Assembly (NCBI GenBank): GCA_004553625.1
Contig: SFKX01000012.1
Span: 1 to 64,000, forward strand
Origin: Clostridiales bacterium
GTDB taxonomy: Bacteria; Bacillota_A; Clostridia; Oscillospirales; Oscillospiraceae
Reading direction: 5' to 3'
Length of the DNA stretch: 64,000 nt
In this document: positions 15,982 to 25,030 of the stretch, piece by piece
Numbering within the stretch: the stretch's first letter is position 1
Layout of the letters: the number at the start of each line of letters is the position of its first letter
Made by a program: the position numbers and the translations under genes
The notes under the pieces: generated by a model
What the model was told of the DNA's origin: nothing
Databases searched by the model: none
What the model saw: only the letters and a program-made list of their open reading frames with translations

Positions 15982-16515
15982 TTAACCGACTATCTCGTCG
16001 GCGGACTTGCCCCTGTAGGCCGCGACCTGCTGCGCGTTCCTCAGAGACTGAAGGCCGACCATCGTCGCCGCAACGACGTTCTGGGGGTTGTTGGAGCGCA
16101 GGCACTTGGTACGGATGTTCTTGATGCCCGCGGCCTCGACCACCGCACGGACGGCGCCGCCCGCGATAACGCCGGTGCCTTCCGGAGCCGGCTTCAGCAG
16201 CACGCGGCCCGCGCCGAACTCGCCGATGACCTCGTGCGGGATCGTGGTGCCCTGCAGCGTGATGCTCACGACGTGCTTCTTCGCGTCCTCGAGGCCCTTG
16301 CGGATCGCCTCGGAGACTTCGTTGGCCTTGCCCAGACCGTAGCCTACACGGCCCTTGCCGTCGCCCACGACGCACAGCGCCGAGAACTTCATGACACGGC
16401 CGCCCTTGACGGTCTTGGATACGCGGTTGAGGGAAACTACCTTTTCAGTGAACTCGGAAGGCTCCTCGCCGCCGCGTCCCCTGCGGTCGTTACGTCTATC
16501 GTTATTGTAAGCCAT
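15982..16515 (-). CDS. rpsE: 30S ribosomal protein S5
   Basis: A 177-residue protein needed for decoding accuracy and mRNA unwinding at the entry channel. The double-stranded-RNA-binding region contains VGDGKGRVGYGLGKANEV. The first 20 residues form an Asn/Arg-rich extension (NNDRRNDRRGRGG) like that often seen in Clostridia. Confidence 0.97.
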   Translation of the reverse strand: MAYNNDRRNDRRGRGGEEPSEFTEKVVSLNRVSKTVKGGRVMKFSALCVVGDGKGRVGYGLGKANEVSEAIRKGLEDAKKHVVSITLQGTTIPHEVIGEFGAGRVLLKPAPEGTGVIAGGAVRAVVEAAGIKNIRTKCLRSNNPQNVVAATMVGLQSLRNAQQVAAYRGKSADEIVG

Positions 16516-16536
16516 ATCTTGTTTCCTCCTCCCGCC

Positions 16537-16893
16537 TTAGAACTTCAGGCCGCCCTCGCGGGCGCCGTCAGCCAGGGCCTGCACGCGGCCGTGATAGATG
16601 TAGCCGCCGCGGTCAAAAACGACTTCCTCGATGCCCTTTGCGATTGCGCGCTCGGCAATCTTCTTGCCGACCTCTTTCGCGGACTCGACGTTGCCGCCGC
16701 CCTCAAAGCCCTTCTCGACGGAAGAGGCAGAGCACAGAGTGTGGCCCGCCACGTCGTCGATGACCTGGGCGTAGATGTTGTTCTCGCTCCTGTAGACGCT
16801 CAGACGGGGCCTCTCCGGCGTGCCGCTGATCTTGGAGCGGACTCTCTTGTGGCGCTTGATGCGCTGAGCCTTGGTATTGGGTCTTTTAATCAT
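16537..16893 (-). CDS. rplR: 50S ribosomal protein L18
   Basis: A 118-residue 5S-rRNA-binding protein. RIKRHKRVRSKISGTPERPR and the C-terminal FDRGGYIYHGRVQALADGAR are L18 hallmarks. It is 21 bases upstream of rpsE. Confidence 0.97.
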   Translation of the reverse strand: MIKRPNTKAQRIKRHKRVRSKISGTPERPRLSVYRSENNIYAQVIDDVAGHTLCSASSVEKGFEGGGNVESAKEVGKKIAERAIAKGIEEVVFDRGGYIYHGRVQALADGAREGGLKF

Positions 16894-16909
16894 TTAAGCG
16901 CACCTCCCC

Positions 16910-17452
16910 TTATTTGGCACCGGTCTTGCCTTCTTTGCGGCGGATGTGCTCATAGTCGTACTTGATGCCCTTGCCCTTGTACGGCTCAGGCGGACGCTTG
17001 TTGCGCACATCGGCGGCAAACTGGCCGACCTTCTGCTTGTCGACGCCCTTGATGATCAGGTGGTTGGCATCCGGCACGTCGATCTTGATGTCAGCGGTCT
17101 CCTTGATGGTGACATCGTGGCTGTAGCCGAGCTTCATGACGACTTCCTCGCCCTTCTTCTCGGCGCGGTAGCCGACGCCGTTGATCTCCAGCTTCTTCTC
17201 GAAGCCGGCGGTCACGCCGACGACCATGTTGTTGAGGAGGCTGCGGGTGAGACCGTGCAGGCTGCGGTTGGCCTTGGTGTCGTCCGGACGGGCAACGTGC
17301 AGCACGCCGTTCTCGAGGGTGATGGTCATCGCCGGGCACAGGGCCTCGGTGATGCTTCCCTTGGGTCCCTTGACGGTGACTACGTTCCCCTCGGCTATCG
17401 TCACTTCGACGCCGGCGGGGACAGTGATGGGCTCTCTACCTATTCTCGACAT
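16910..17452 (-). CDS. rplF: 50S ribosomal protein L6
   Basis: A 180-residue protein with two tandem similar domains, near the factor-binding site. MSRIGREPITVPAGVEV opens it and PEPYKGKGIKYDYEHIRRKE closes it. The start at 17452 was chosen over longer frames because it matches the family and has GGAGGG just upstream. Confidence 0.96.
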   Translation of the reverse strand: MSRIGREPITVPAGVEVTIAEGNVVTVKGPKGSITEALCPAMTITLENGVLHVARPDDTKANRSLHGLTRSLLNNMVVGVTAGFEKKLEINGVGYRAEKKGEEVVMKLGYSHDVTIKETADIKIDVPDANHLIIKGVDKQKVGQFAADVRNKRPPEPYKGKGIKYDYEHIRRKEGKTGAK

Positions 17453-17465
17453 CTTTCCGCCCTCC

Positions 17466-17864
17466 TTACCACACAAACGCGAGGACTTCGCCGCCAACAT
17501 GCTCTCTGCGAGCCTGCTTGTCGGTCATGACGCCCTTCGAGGTGGAGATTATGGCTATGCCGAGCCCCTTCAGAACGCGGGGCAGCTCGTCGGCGCCGGC
17601 GTACACACGCAGGCCGGGCTTCGAGACGCGGCGGAGGCCCTGGATGGCCCTCTCCTTGCCGGGGAGATACTTAAGGGTGATGCGGATGATGCCCTGGGTG
17701 CCGTCGTCGATAAGCTGGAAGCTGCGAATGTAGCCCTCGTCCAGCAGGATCTGGGCGATGGCCTTCTTCATCTTCGAGGCGGGGACATCCACGGTCTCAT
17801 GCTTCGCGCTTCCGGCGTTGCGGATGCGGGTCAGCATATCGGCGATGGGGTCTGTGATCTGCAT
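17466..17864 (-). CDS. rpsH: 30S ribosomal protein S8
   Basis: A 132-residue central-domain 16S rRNA binder (MQITDPIADMLTRIRNAG; C-terminal STSKGVMTDKQAR). In E. coli it represses the spc operon. The gene is unusual here because a 364-base repeat-filled gap separates it from rpsN, whereas other neighbours are spaced by 1-20 bases. Confidence 0.96.
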   Translation of the reverse strand: MQITDPIADMLTRIRNAGSAKHETVDVPASKMKKAIAQILLDEGYIRSFQLIDDGTQGIIRITLKYLPGKERAIQGLRRVSKPGLRVYAGADELPRVLKGLGIAIISTSKGVMTDKQARREHVGGEVLAFVW

Positions 17865-18228
17865 TGTTTTTCCTCCTAGTTCAGAGTTACCGCTTTCGCG
17901 GTGAACAGCGGCGAGGTTCCGGAGCAATAGGCAGCTCCTTGCGGCGCCCCGATTGGCCTCGGCCTTTCGTCACTGTGCCGGGAATTTTATGCCCAAGCGG
18001 ATTTCCGCTTAAACAACTGGTTTTGCATCTGCCAGCTTCGCATGGAATTTTTCGTCAGACGATGCGCGGCAAGCGAAGCTGTATTGCTATACAGCGAGCG
18101 CGCCTCGCGATGCATGACGGAAAATTACCAAGAAGCTCGCTTCGCAGGGAATTTTTTGTCAGACGATGCGCGGCAAGCGAAGCTGTATTGCTATACAGCG
18201 ATCGCGCCTCGCGATGTATGACGGAAAA
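17865..18228. other. 364-base non-coding insertion inside the ribosomal operon
   Basis: No gene is supported here. The right two thirds are two tandem copies of a 104-base hairpin-forming unit (18035-18240). The left part (17880-18034) is unrelated-looking sequence with short inverted repeats, for example around CCGCTTTCGCGG, and no T-run that would end transcription. Reading frames across it are products of the repeat and have no ribosome-binding sites. Confidence 0.6.
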
Positions 18229-18240
18229 TTACCAAGAAGC
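18035..18240. repeat. 104-base tandem duplication with hairpin units
   Basis: Copy 1 spans 18035-18136 and copy 2 spans 18139-18240, offset by 104 bases, with about four to five mismatches. Each copy can fold into a long imperfect hairpin around GCTGTAT-TGCT-ATACAGC, with outer arms AATTTTTCGTCA and TGACGGAAAATT. Copy 2 ends inside rpsN: its last 12 bases are the final codons and stop of rpsN, and the same 12 bases are reproduced at 18125-18136. The duplication therefore took place after the hairpin unit lay next to rpsN. It looks like a MITE- or REP-like element. Confidence 0.8.
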
Positions 18241-18414
18241 CTTCTTGACGCCGGGGATCTGGCCCTTATAAGCCAGTTCACGGAAGCAGATACGGCAGAT
18301 GCCGTAGTCGCGCAGGTAGGCGTGGGGACGGCCGCAGATCTTGCAGCGGTTGTAACGCCTGGTGGAGAACTTCGCCTCGCGCTGCTGCTTGAGTATCATA
18401 GATTTCTTAGCCAT
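18229..18414 (-). CDS. rpsZ: 30S ribosomal protein S14, zinc type
   Basis: A 61-residue type Z S14 with the zinc motif CKICGRP...CRICF. The C-terminus GVKKASW is the conserved family end, so the adjoining repeat has not altered the protein. Only the last 12 bases lie in the duplicated unit. It follows rplE by 19 bases. Confidence 0.95.
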   Translation of the reverse strand: MAKKSMILKQQREAKFSTRRYNRCKICGRPHAYLRDYGICRICFRELAYKGQIPGVKKASW

Positions 18415-18433
18415 ATCTCTATTTCCTCCTTAC

Positions 18434-18976
18434 TCAAGCCGTGACGAACGGGGCGCCCATGAGCCTCAAGAGCTCGCGAGCTTCCTCGTCGGTCTGGGCG
18501 GTGGTGCAGATGGCGATGTTCATGCCGCGCAGCTTCTCGATCTTGTCGTACTCGATCTCGGGGAAGATGATCTGCTCCCTGACGCCGAGGCTGTAGTTGC
18601 CGCGGCCGTCGAAGGCGTCGGCCGAGATGCCGCGGAAGTCGCGGACACGGGGCAGAGCCACGTTGAAGAGCCTGTCAAGGAACTCCCACATACGGTCGTG
18701 GCGAAGGGTGACCTTCACGCCGACGTGCATGCCCTCGCGCAGCTTGAAGTTCGCAACGGACTTCTTGGCGACGGTGGCCACGGCCTTCTGGCCGGTGATG
18801 GCGGTGATGTCCTTGATGACGGCGTCGAGCGCCTTGGCATTGTCCTTGCAGTCGCCGCAGCCGACGGACACGACGATCTTGTCGAGCCTGGGGATCTGCA
18901 TGACGCTCTTGTACTGGAACTTCTGCATGAGAGCGGGGGCGACCTCGTTATTATACATTTCCTTCATTCTGTTCAT
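18434..18976 (-). CDS. rplE: 50S ribosomal protein L5
   Basis: A 180-residue 5S-rRNA-binding protein that contacts P-site tRNA. Motifs include MQIPRLDKIVVSVGCGD, TGQKAVATVAKKS and ALPRVRDFRGIS. Spacing to rplX is 15 bases. Confidence 0.97.
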   Translation of the reverse strand: MNRMKEMYNNEVAPALMQKFQYKSVMQIPRLDKIVVSVGCGDCKDNAKALDAVIKDITAITGQKAVATVAKKSVANFKLREGMHVGVKVTLRHDRMWEFLDRLFNVALPRVRDFRGISADAFDGRGNYSLGVREQIIFPEIEYDKIEKLRGMNIAICTTAQTDEEARELLRLMGAPFVTA

Positions 18977-18991
18977 AACCTGTCACCCTCC

Positions 18992-19300
18992 TTACAGCTC
19001 TGCGCCGCAGTGCTTGCAGACGCGGACCTTCTTGCCGTCCGCGCCGACCTTGTGCGCGACGCGGGTGGGCTTGGAGCACTTCGGGCAGACGACCATCACC
19101 TTGCAGGCATAGATCGGGGTCTCGACCTTGATGATGCTGCTCTCCTCGCCCTGCTTGCGGGCCTTCTGGTGCTTAGTCGCAACGCTCACGCCCTGAACCA
19201 CGACCTTGCCCTCGGCGGGCATGGCGCGGAGCACCTCGCCCTGCTTGCCCTTGTCCTTGCCGGACAGGACTACTACCTTATCATTCTTTCTGACGTTCAT
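18992..19300 (-). CDS. rplX: 50S ribosomal protein L24
   Basis: A 102-residue assembly-initiating protein with an N-terminal KOW motif (NDKVVVLSGKDKGKQGEV). The C-terminal half has CPKC and CKHC, a probable zinc ribbon that is not present in all L24 proteins. The start at 19300 (MNVRKND) matches the family. Confidence 0.95.
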   Translation of the reverse strand: MNVRKNDKVVVLSGKDKGKQGEVLRAMPAEGKVVVQGVSVATKHQKARKQGEESSIIKVETPIYACKVMVVCPKCSKPTRVAHKVGADGKKVRVCKHCGAEL

Positions 19301-19314
19301 TCTTCGCGCCCTCC

Positions 19315-19683
19315 TCAAATGACTTCGGGAGCGAGCGACAGGATCTTCATGTAGTCCCTGTCACGGAGCTCACGGGCAACGGGCCCAAAGATACGGGTGC
19401 CGGTCGGGTTCCTGTCGTCCTTTATCAGGACGGCGGCGTTATCGTCGAAGCGGACATAGGTCCCGTCGGCGCGGCGCACGGCCTTGCTCGTCCTGACGAC
19501 GACGGCCTTCACGACGTCGCCCTTCTTGACCTGGCCGCCGGGTGCCGCCTTGCGCACGGAAGCGACGATGACATCACCGATGCTCGCGTACTTGCGCTTG
19601 GAGCCGCCCAGGACCCGGATGCACTTTATTTCCTTGGCGCCGGTATTGTCGGCGACCTTGAGATAACTTTCCTGCTGTATCAT
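19315..19683 (-). CDS. rplN: 50S ribosomal protein L14
   Basis: A 122-residue protein at the subunit interface (MIQQESYLKVADNTGAKEI; GTRIFGPVARELRD). Spacing is 14 bases to rplX and 12 from rpsQ. Confidence 0.97.
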   Translation of the reverse strand: MIQQESYLKVADNTGAKEIKCIRVLGGSKRKYASIGDVIVASVRKAAPGGQVKKGDVVKAVVVRTSKAVRRADGTYVRFDDNAAVLIKDDRNPTGTRIFGPVARELRDRDYMKILSLAPEVI

Positions 19684-19695
19684 TTAGGCGCCTCC

Positions 19696-19959
19696 TTACT
19701 TGGCCTTCTCTATGATCTCGACCACGCGCCAGCGCTTGTCGCGGCTGAGCGGACGGGTCTCCATCACGCGCACCCTATCGCCAACGCCGCACTCGTTATT
19801 CTCGTCGTGCGCCTTCAGGCGGTAGGTACGTCCGATGATCTTCTTATATCTCTTGTGGGCGACGCGGTCCTCGACGATGACGACCACGGTCTTGTCCATT
19901 TTGTCGGACACGACCTTGCCGACGCGAGTCTTGCGGGAAGTCGTTCTTACTTCAGTCAT
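19696..19959 (-). CDS. rpsQ: 30S ribosomal protein S17
   Basis: An 87-residue OB-fold protein binding 16S rRNA (RKTRVGKVVSDKMDKTVVV; the C-terminal half reads ETRPLSRDKRWRVVEI). Confidence 0.97.
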   Translation of the reverse strand: MTEVRTTSRKTRVGKVVSDKMDKTVVVIVEDRVAHKRYKKIIGRTYRLKAHDENNECGVGDRVRVMETRPLSRDKRWRVVEIIEKAK

Positions 19960-19973
19960 TTCCTTCTACCTCC

Positions 19974-20168
19974 TCAGCGCCCGAGCTGCTTTTCGCGGAT
20001 AACGGTAAGCACACGGGCTATGTCGCGCCGCGTTGCGGAGATGCGGGTCGGGTTGTCGAGATGATTAGTCGCGTGCTGCATCCTGAGCATGAACAGATCC
20101 TTCTTGAGCTCAGCCAGCTTCGCGTTCAGCTCGGTCTCGGACATAGAGCGTATTTCGTTTGCCTTCAT
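19974..20168 (-). CDS. rpmC: 50S ribosomal protein L29
   Basis: A 64-residue helical-hairpin protein at the tunnel exit where trigger factor and SRP dock (MKANEIRSMSETELNAKLAE). It starts one base after the rplP stop, which suggests coupling. Confidence 0.96.
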   Translation of the reverse strand: MKANEIRSMSETELNAKLAELKKDLFMLRMQHATNHLDNPTRISATRRDIARVLTVIREKQLGR

Positions 20169-20169
20169 C

Positions 20170-20598
20170 TCATTCACCGCCTGTCTCTGAATCCGCCTTG
20201 CTGACGACCTTGGTCTTGCAGGGCAGCTTGTGGCTGGCAAGGCGCAGAGCCTCGCGCGCGGTCTCCTCGGAGACGCCCGCTATCTCAAACAGCACCCTGC
20301 CCGGCTTTACTACCGCGACCCAATACTCGGGAGAACCTTTACCGGAACCCATACGGGTCTCGGCGGGCTTCGCGGTCACCGGCTTGTCCGGGAACACTTT
20401 GATCCAAACCTGGCCGCCGCGCTTGGTGTAGCGCGTCATGGCGATACGGGCGGCCTCTATCTGATTGGAGGTCAGCCAGCAGGGCTCCTGTGCCTGGAGA
20501 CCGAACTCACCGTAGTTAACCACGTTGCCGCGGGTCGCCTTGCCCTTCATGCGGCCACGCTGTACCCTGCGGTACTTGACTCTCTTCGGCATCAGCAT
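20170..20598 (-). CDS. rplP: 50S ribosomal protein L16
   Basis: A 142-residue protein near the A site (MLMPKRVKYRRVQRGRMKGK; GQVWIKVFPDKPVTAKP). The ATG at 20598 overlaps the rpsC stop by one base (TGATG), the classical coupled arrangement. An internal ATG two codons later is the alternative. Confidence 0.96.
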   Translation of the reverse strand: MLMPKRVKYRRVQRGRMKGKATRGNVVNYGEFGLQAQEPCWLTSNQIEAARIAMTRYTKRGGQVWIKVFPDKPVTAKPAETRMGSGKGSPEYWVAVVKPGRVLFEIAGVSEETAREALRLASHKLPCKTKVVSKADSETGGE

Positions 20599-21455
20599 CA
20601 GTTGCTGCCCCCTTCCTTGTTCTCCGTCCTCGTAGCGCCCTGGCCTGCCGGCCTGGGTCCGCGGTTGTAGCCGCCCTGACGGTCACGATTGTAGCCGCCC
20701 TGGCGATCCCTGTTGTAACCGCCCTGGCGGTCACGGTTGTAGCCGCCCCTGCGGTCGTCGCGCCTGTCGCGCCTGCGCTCCTGCGGCTTGGAGAGGTCCA
20801 TCGTGCGCGGGGTGGTGCGCAGGGTCTGGCTCAGGACCTCGCCCTTGTAGATCCACACCTTGACGCCGATGCGGCCGTAGGTCGTGGCGGCCTCAGCGAA
20901 GCCGTAGTCGATGTCGGCGCGCAGGGTCTGCAGGGGGATGGTGCCCTCGTGGTAGCACTCGCTGCGGGCGATCTCGGCGCCGCCCAGACGGCCGCCGCAC
21001 ATGACCTTGATGCCCTTGGCGCCCATGCGCATCGCGCGGCCGATGGAGTTCTTCATCGCGCGGCGGAAGCCGATACGGCGCTCCAGCTGGCCGGCGATGT
21101 TCTCGGCGACGAGCTGCGCGTTCGTATCCGGGGTGCGGACCTCAACGATGGAGAGAGCAACCGGCTTGCCGATCATCTTGCTGACCTGGGCCTGGAGCTT
21201 CTCGATCTCAGCGCCGCCCTTGCCGATGACTACGCCAGGACGAGAGCAGTGGATGTAGATCCTGACCTTGTTGCTGTCGCGCTCGATCTCGATGGTGGGG
21301 ACACCGGCGGAGTAGAGGGTCTTTTTCAGGAACTTGCGGATGTTGTAGTCCTCGACGATGAGGTCGCCGACCTTGTCGTTCCTGGCGTACCAGCGGGAAT
21401 CCCAGTCCTTTATGACGCCGACGCGGAGGCCGTGCGGATTAACTTTCTGTCCCAT
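20598..21455 (-). CDS. rpsC: 30S ribosomal protein S3 with repetitive C-terminal tail
   Basis: A small-subunit protein of the mRNA entry channel. The first 215 residues are normal S3: MGQKVNPHGLRVGVIKDWDS, a KH domain with VVIGKGGAEIEKL, and WIYKGEVL. An extension of about 70 residues follows, rich in Arg, Gly and Tyr and built from four near-identical units (GGYNRDRQ type). The total of 285 residues is well above the 210-235 of typical S3. The tail resembles RGG/RGY RNA-binding tails, but its role is unknown. Confidence 0.96.
   Translation of the reverse strand: MGQKVNPHGLRVGVIKDWDSRWYARNDKVGDLIVEDYNIRKFLKKTLYSAGVPTIEIERDSNKVRIYIHCSRPGVVIGKGGAEIEKLQAQVSKMIGKPVALSIVEVRTPDTNAQLVAENIAGQLERRIGFRRAMKNSIGRAMRMGAKGIKVMCGGRLGGAEIARSECYHEGTIPLQTLRADIDYGFAEAATTYGRIGVKVWIYKGEVLSQTLRTTPRTMDLSKPQERRRDRRDDRRGGYNRDRQGGYNRDRQGGYNRDRQGGYNRGPRPAGQGATRTENKEGGSN
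20665..20760 (-). repeat. 24-base tandem repeats in the rpsC tail
   Basis: Four in-frame units of 24 bases encode GGYNRDRQ or close variants. Third-position differences between units show the repeat is not brand new and has been kept in frame. Confidence 0.85.
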
Positions 21456-21470
21456 ATTTCTCCGCCTCCC

Positions 21471-21818
21471 TTATTCCTTCTCAGCCACGACCACGGTGAT
21501 GTGGCTGGTGCGCTTGTTGATCCTGAACATACGGCCGTGAGCCCTCGGCTGGCCGCGCTTCAGGATGGGACCCGCATCGACGAAAGCCTGCTCGACGTAG
21601 AGCTTCTCGGGGTCCATCTCGAAGTTGTTCTCCGCGTTGGCAACGGCGCTCTTGAGCACCTTGATGACGTACTCGCAGCCGGCCTTCGGAGTGTTCTCCA
21701 TCAGGGCCTGGGCGTAAGCCGCTTCCTTGCCGCGGATCATGTCGCAGATTATCTGCACCTTGCGGGGAGCGATGCGGACGTACTTCGCCTGCGCCCGCGC
21801 GGTCTTAAGTTCTTCCAT
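21471..21818 (-). CDS. rplV: 50S ribosomal protein L22
   Basis: A 115-residue protein lining the exit tunnel (AKYVRIAPRKVQIICDMIRG; RAHGRMFRINKRTSHITVVV). Spacing to rpsC is 15 bases. Confidence 0.97.
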   Translation of the reverse strand: MEELKTARAQAKYVRIAPRKVQIICDMIRGKEAAYAQALMENTPKAGCEYVIKVLKSAVANAENNFEMDPEKLYVEQAFVDAGPILKRGQPRAHGRMFRINKRTSHITVVVAEKE

Positions 21819-21830
21819 GTTCTCTCCCCC

Positions 21831-22103
21831 TTACTTGCCGGTCTTGCCGCCCGAGTGGCCGCGGAAGGTCCTGGTGGGCGCGAACTCGCCCAGCTTGTGA
21901 CCGACCATGTCCTCGGTGACGTAGACGGGAACGTGACGGCGTCCGTCGTGGACGGCTATCGTGTGTCCGACGAAGGACGGGAATATCGTCGAGGCGCGGC
22001 TCCAGGTCTTGAGGACCTTCTTCTCGCCGGCCTTGTTGAGCTCATCGACGCGCTTGAGCAGCTCGGGAGCTGCGAACGGGCCTTTCTTAATGCTTCTGCT
22101 CAT
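21831..22103 (-). CDS. rpsS: 30S ribosomal protein S19
   Basis: A 90-residue head protein (MSRSIKKGPFAAPELLKRV; GHKLGEFAPTRTFRGHSG). Confidence 0.97.
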   Translation of the reverse strand: MSRSIKKGPFAAPELLKRVDELNKAGEKKVLKTWSRASTIFPSFVGHTIAVHDGRRHVPVYVTEDMVGHKLGEFAPTRTFRGHSGGKTGK

Positions 22104-22118
22104 TTGCTCTTTCCCTCC

Positions 22119-22955
<837 letters not shown>

Positions 22956-22970
22956 ATCTCATATCCTCCC

Positions 22971-23267
22971 TTACACCATGCCCTCGAAGAGCTCGATGCT
23001 CTTGGAGTCCTCGCTCAGCTTCACAACGGCCTTCTTCCAGGTCTTGGTGTAGCCCTGCGGGTACGCGCCCGTGCGCTTCTTCTTGCCGTTCACCGTGGTG
23101 GTGGTGACGCGGATGACCTTCACTCCGAAGATCTCCTCGACGGCCTTCTTTATCTCGATCTTATTGGCATCCTTAGCGACCTCAAAGGCATACTTCTTGA
23201 TGTCGAGGTCCTCCATCGACTGCTCGGTGATGATGGGGCGGATGACGATATCGTACGCGGTGGCCAT
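22971..23267 (-). CDS. rplW: 50S ribosomal protein L23
   Basis: A 98-residue tunnel-exit protein (IVIRPIITEQSMEDLDIKKY; VKVIRVTTTTVNGKKKR). Its ATG overlaps the rplD stop codon by one base. Confidence 0.96.
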   Translation of the reverse strand: MATAYDIVIRPIITEQSMEDLDIKKYAFEVAKDANKIEIKKAVEEIFGVKVIRVTTTTVNGKKKRTGAYPQGYTKTWKKAVVKLSEDSKSIELFEGMV

Positions 23268-23890
23268 CAGGCGAACACCTCCTCGATCTTCTGCAGCGCG
23301 GCCTTGTCGACCACGAGCACGCGGTTGTTGAGAACTTCGTAAGCGGAGATGATGGTGGCGGTGGTGGTGGTGACGCCCGGGATGTTCCTGGCGGACTTCA
23401 CAACGGCCTCGTCCACGTTCTCCGTGATGACCATGGCCTTGCCCTCGACGCCGATCTTCTTCAGGAACTCGGCAAAGGGCTTGGTCTTGATCTCTTCGAC
23501 CTTGAGGCCGTCGATGACGAGGATGCTCTCCTCGGCGGCCTTGGCGCTCAGCGCGCTCTTGAGCGCGAGGCGGCGGGTCTTTTTGGTGAGGGAGTAGCGG
23601 TAGTCGCGCGGCTTCGGAGCGAAGGCGACGCCGCCGTGACGCCACACCGGGCTTCCGGCGTAGCCGGCGCGGGCGCGGCCCGTACCCTTCTGACGCCAGG
23701 GCTTCTTGGTGGTGTAGCTGACCTCGCCCTTGGTCAGAGCGCTCTGGGTGCCCTGCCTCTGGTTGGCGAGATAGTTCTTGACGGACGCATGGAGGACGGC
23801 CTCATTGGGCTCTATGCCGAAAACGGCCTCGGAGAGCTCGTATTCGCCGACTTTGTCGCCTGCCATGTTGTAGATGACTGCTTTAGGCAT
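23267..23890 (-). CDS. rplD: 50S ribosomal protein L4
   Basis: A 207-residue protein with an extended loop reaching the tunnel (RQGTQSALTKGEVSYTTKKP; WRQKGTGRARAGYAGSPVWR). In enterobacteria L4 also represses the S10 operon through its leader. A long structured leader exists here too, but a direct link is inference. Confidence 0.97.
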   Translation of the reverse strand: MPKAVIYNMAGDKVGEYELSEAVFGIEPNEAVLHASVKNYLANQRQGTQSALTKGEVSYTTKKPWRQKGTGRARAGYAGSPVWRHGGVAFAPKPRDYRYSLTKKTRRLALKSALSAKAAEESILVIDGLKVEEIKTKPFAEFLKKIGVEGKAMVITENVDEAVVKSARNIPGVTTTTATIISAYEVLNNRVLVVDKAALQKIEEVFA

Positions 23891-23907
23891 TTAACTCTCT
23901 CCTTTCT

Positions 23908-24606
23908 TTAGCCTCTGGCCGAACGCTTCTGCGGGTTCGTGCTGATGGTCGGGGTCGCGGGACCCTTGCGGACGAACTTCTTGACGGAGTTCTTCAGGTA
24001 CACGATGCCGCCCTTGGGGCCGGGGATCGCGCCGCGCACGACTATCATATTGAGTTCGGGGTCGACCTTGACAACGTCGAGGTTCTGAACGGTGACCTGC
24101 TCGACGCCCATGTGACCGGCGCCGATCTTGCCCGGGAAGATCCTGGACGGGTCGGTGCTGGAGCCCATGGAACCGGCGTGACGGTGGACGGGGCCGCCGC
24201 CGTGGCTGGTCGGGGTCCTGCCGGCGTTCCAGCGCTTCACGACGCCGGCGTAGCCCTTACCTTTGCTGATGCCGGTGACGTCGACGCGCTCGCCCTCTTT
24301 GAACACGTCGGCCTTCAGGACGTCGCCCACGTTCAGGGCGGAGCAGTCCTCGAGGCGGAACTCGTGCAGGTGCTTCATGAGGCCGACGCCGGCCTTCTCG
24401 AGGTGGCCCTTCTCGGGCTTCGTCAGCTTCTTCGCGGCGACCTCGCCGTAGCCGAGCTGGACGGAATCGTAGCCTTCCTTGTCGGCCGTCTTTTTCTGGA
24501 CGACGACGCAGGGACCCGCCTCAATGACGGTCACCGGTACGACCTTGCCCGCCTCATCGAAGATCTGCGTCATGCCGACCTTCCTGCCGATGATGGCTTT
24601 CTTCAT
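23908..24606 (-). CDS. rplC: 50S ribosomal protein L3
   Basis: A 232-residue assembly-initiating protein (MKKAIIGRKVGMTQIFDEAG; THGGGPVHRHAGSMGSSTDP; GKIGAGHMG). It follows rpsJ after 112 bases, a longer gap than most in the operon, in which I see no promoter. Confidence 0.97.
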   Translation of the reverse strand: MKKAIIGRKVGMTQIFDEAGKVVPVTVIEAGPCVVVQKKTADKEGYDSVQLGYGEVAAKKLTKPEKGHLEKAGVGLMKHLHEFRLEDCSALNVGDVLKADVFKEGERVDVTGISKGKGYAGVVKRWNAGRTPTSHGGGPVHRHAGSMGSSTDPSRIFPGKIGAGHMGVEQVTVQNLDVVKVDPELNMIVVRGAIPGPKGGIVYLKNSVKKFVRKGPATPTISTNPQKRSARG

Positions 24607-24718
24607 GTCTATTTCCTCCTAACGGTTATTGGTTGAGGGGCGTCTTGCGCTCCCCCAACATGACCCTGCCCACTCACGCAAGTCATGGGCAAATGGGTTA
24701 TAAATGATTTTGCGCGGC

Positions 24719-25030
24719 TCAGAGCTTTATCTCGATCTCGACGCCGGCGGGGAGTTCAAGGCTCATCAGGGCCTCGACGGTCTTCTGGGTGGGGCTCATG
24801 ATGTCGATGAGTCTCTTGTGGGTGCGGCGCTCGAACTGCTCGCGGCTGTCCTTATATTTGTGGACGGCGCGCAGGATGGTCACGACTTCCTTCTTCGTCG
24901 GCAGGGGGATGGGACCGGAGACCTTCGCGTCCGTGCGCTTGGCGGTCTCGACTATCGTCTCCGCGGCCTTGTCGATGAGCTGGTGGTCGTAGGCCTTGAG
25001 CCTGATGCGGATCATTTTCTTTGCTGCCAT
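24719..25030 (-). CDS. rpsJ: 30S ribosomal protein S10
   Basis: The first gene of the operon, 103 residues; also known as NusE in antitermination. MIRIRLKAYDHQLIDKAAET and the C-terminal LELPAGVEIEIKL identify it. The start at 25030 has AGGAGG eight to ten bases upstream. Confidence 0.97.
   Translation of the reverse strand: MAAKKMIRIRLKAYDHQLIDKAAETIVETAKRTDAKVSGPIPLPTKKEVVTILRAVHKYKDSREQFERRTHKRLIDIMSPTQKTVEALMSLELPAGVEIEIKL

Noticed and set aside
17864..18271. A reading frame with an internally repeated peptide in the rpsH-rpsN gap
   Set aside because: The repetition comes from the 104-base DNA duplication; there is no ribosome-binding site.
20665..20760. Regular 24-base repeats that could suggest a CRISPR array
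   Set aside because: Units are contiguous without spacers and are in frame within rpsC. No CRISPR array or cas gene was seen anywhere in the window.
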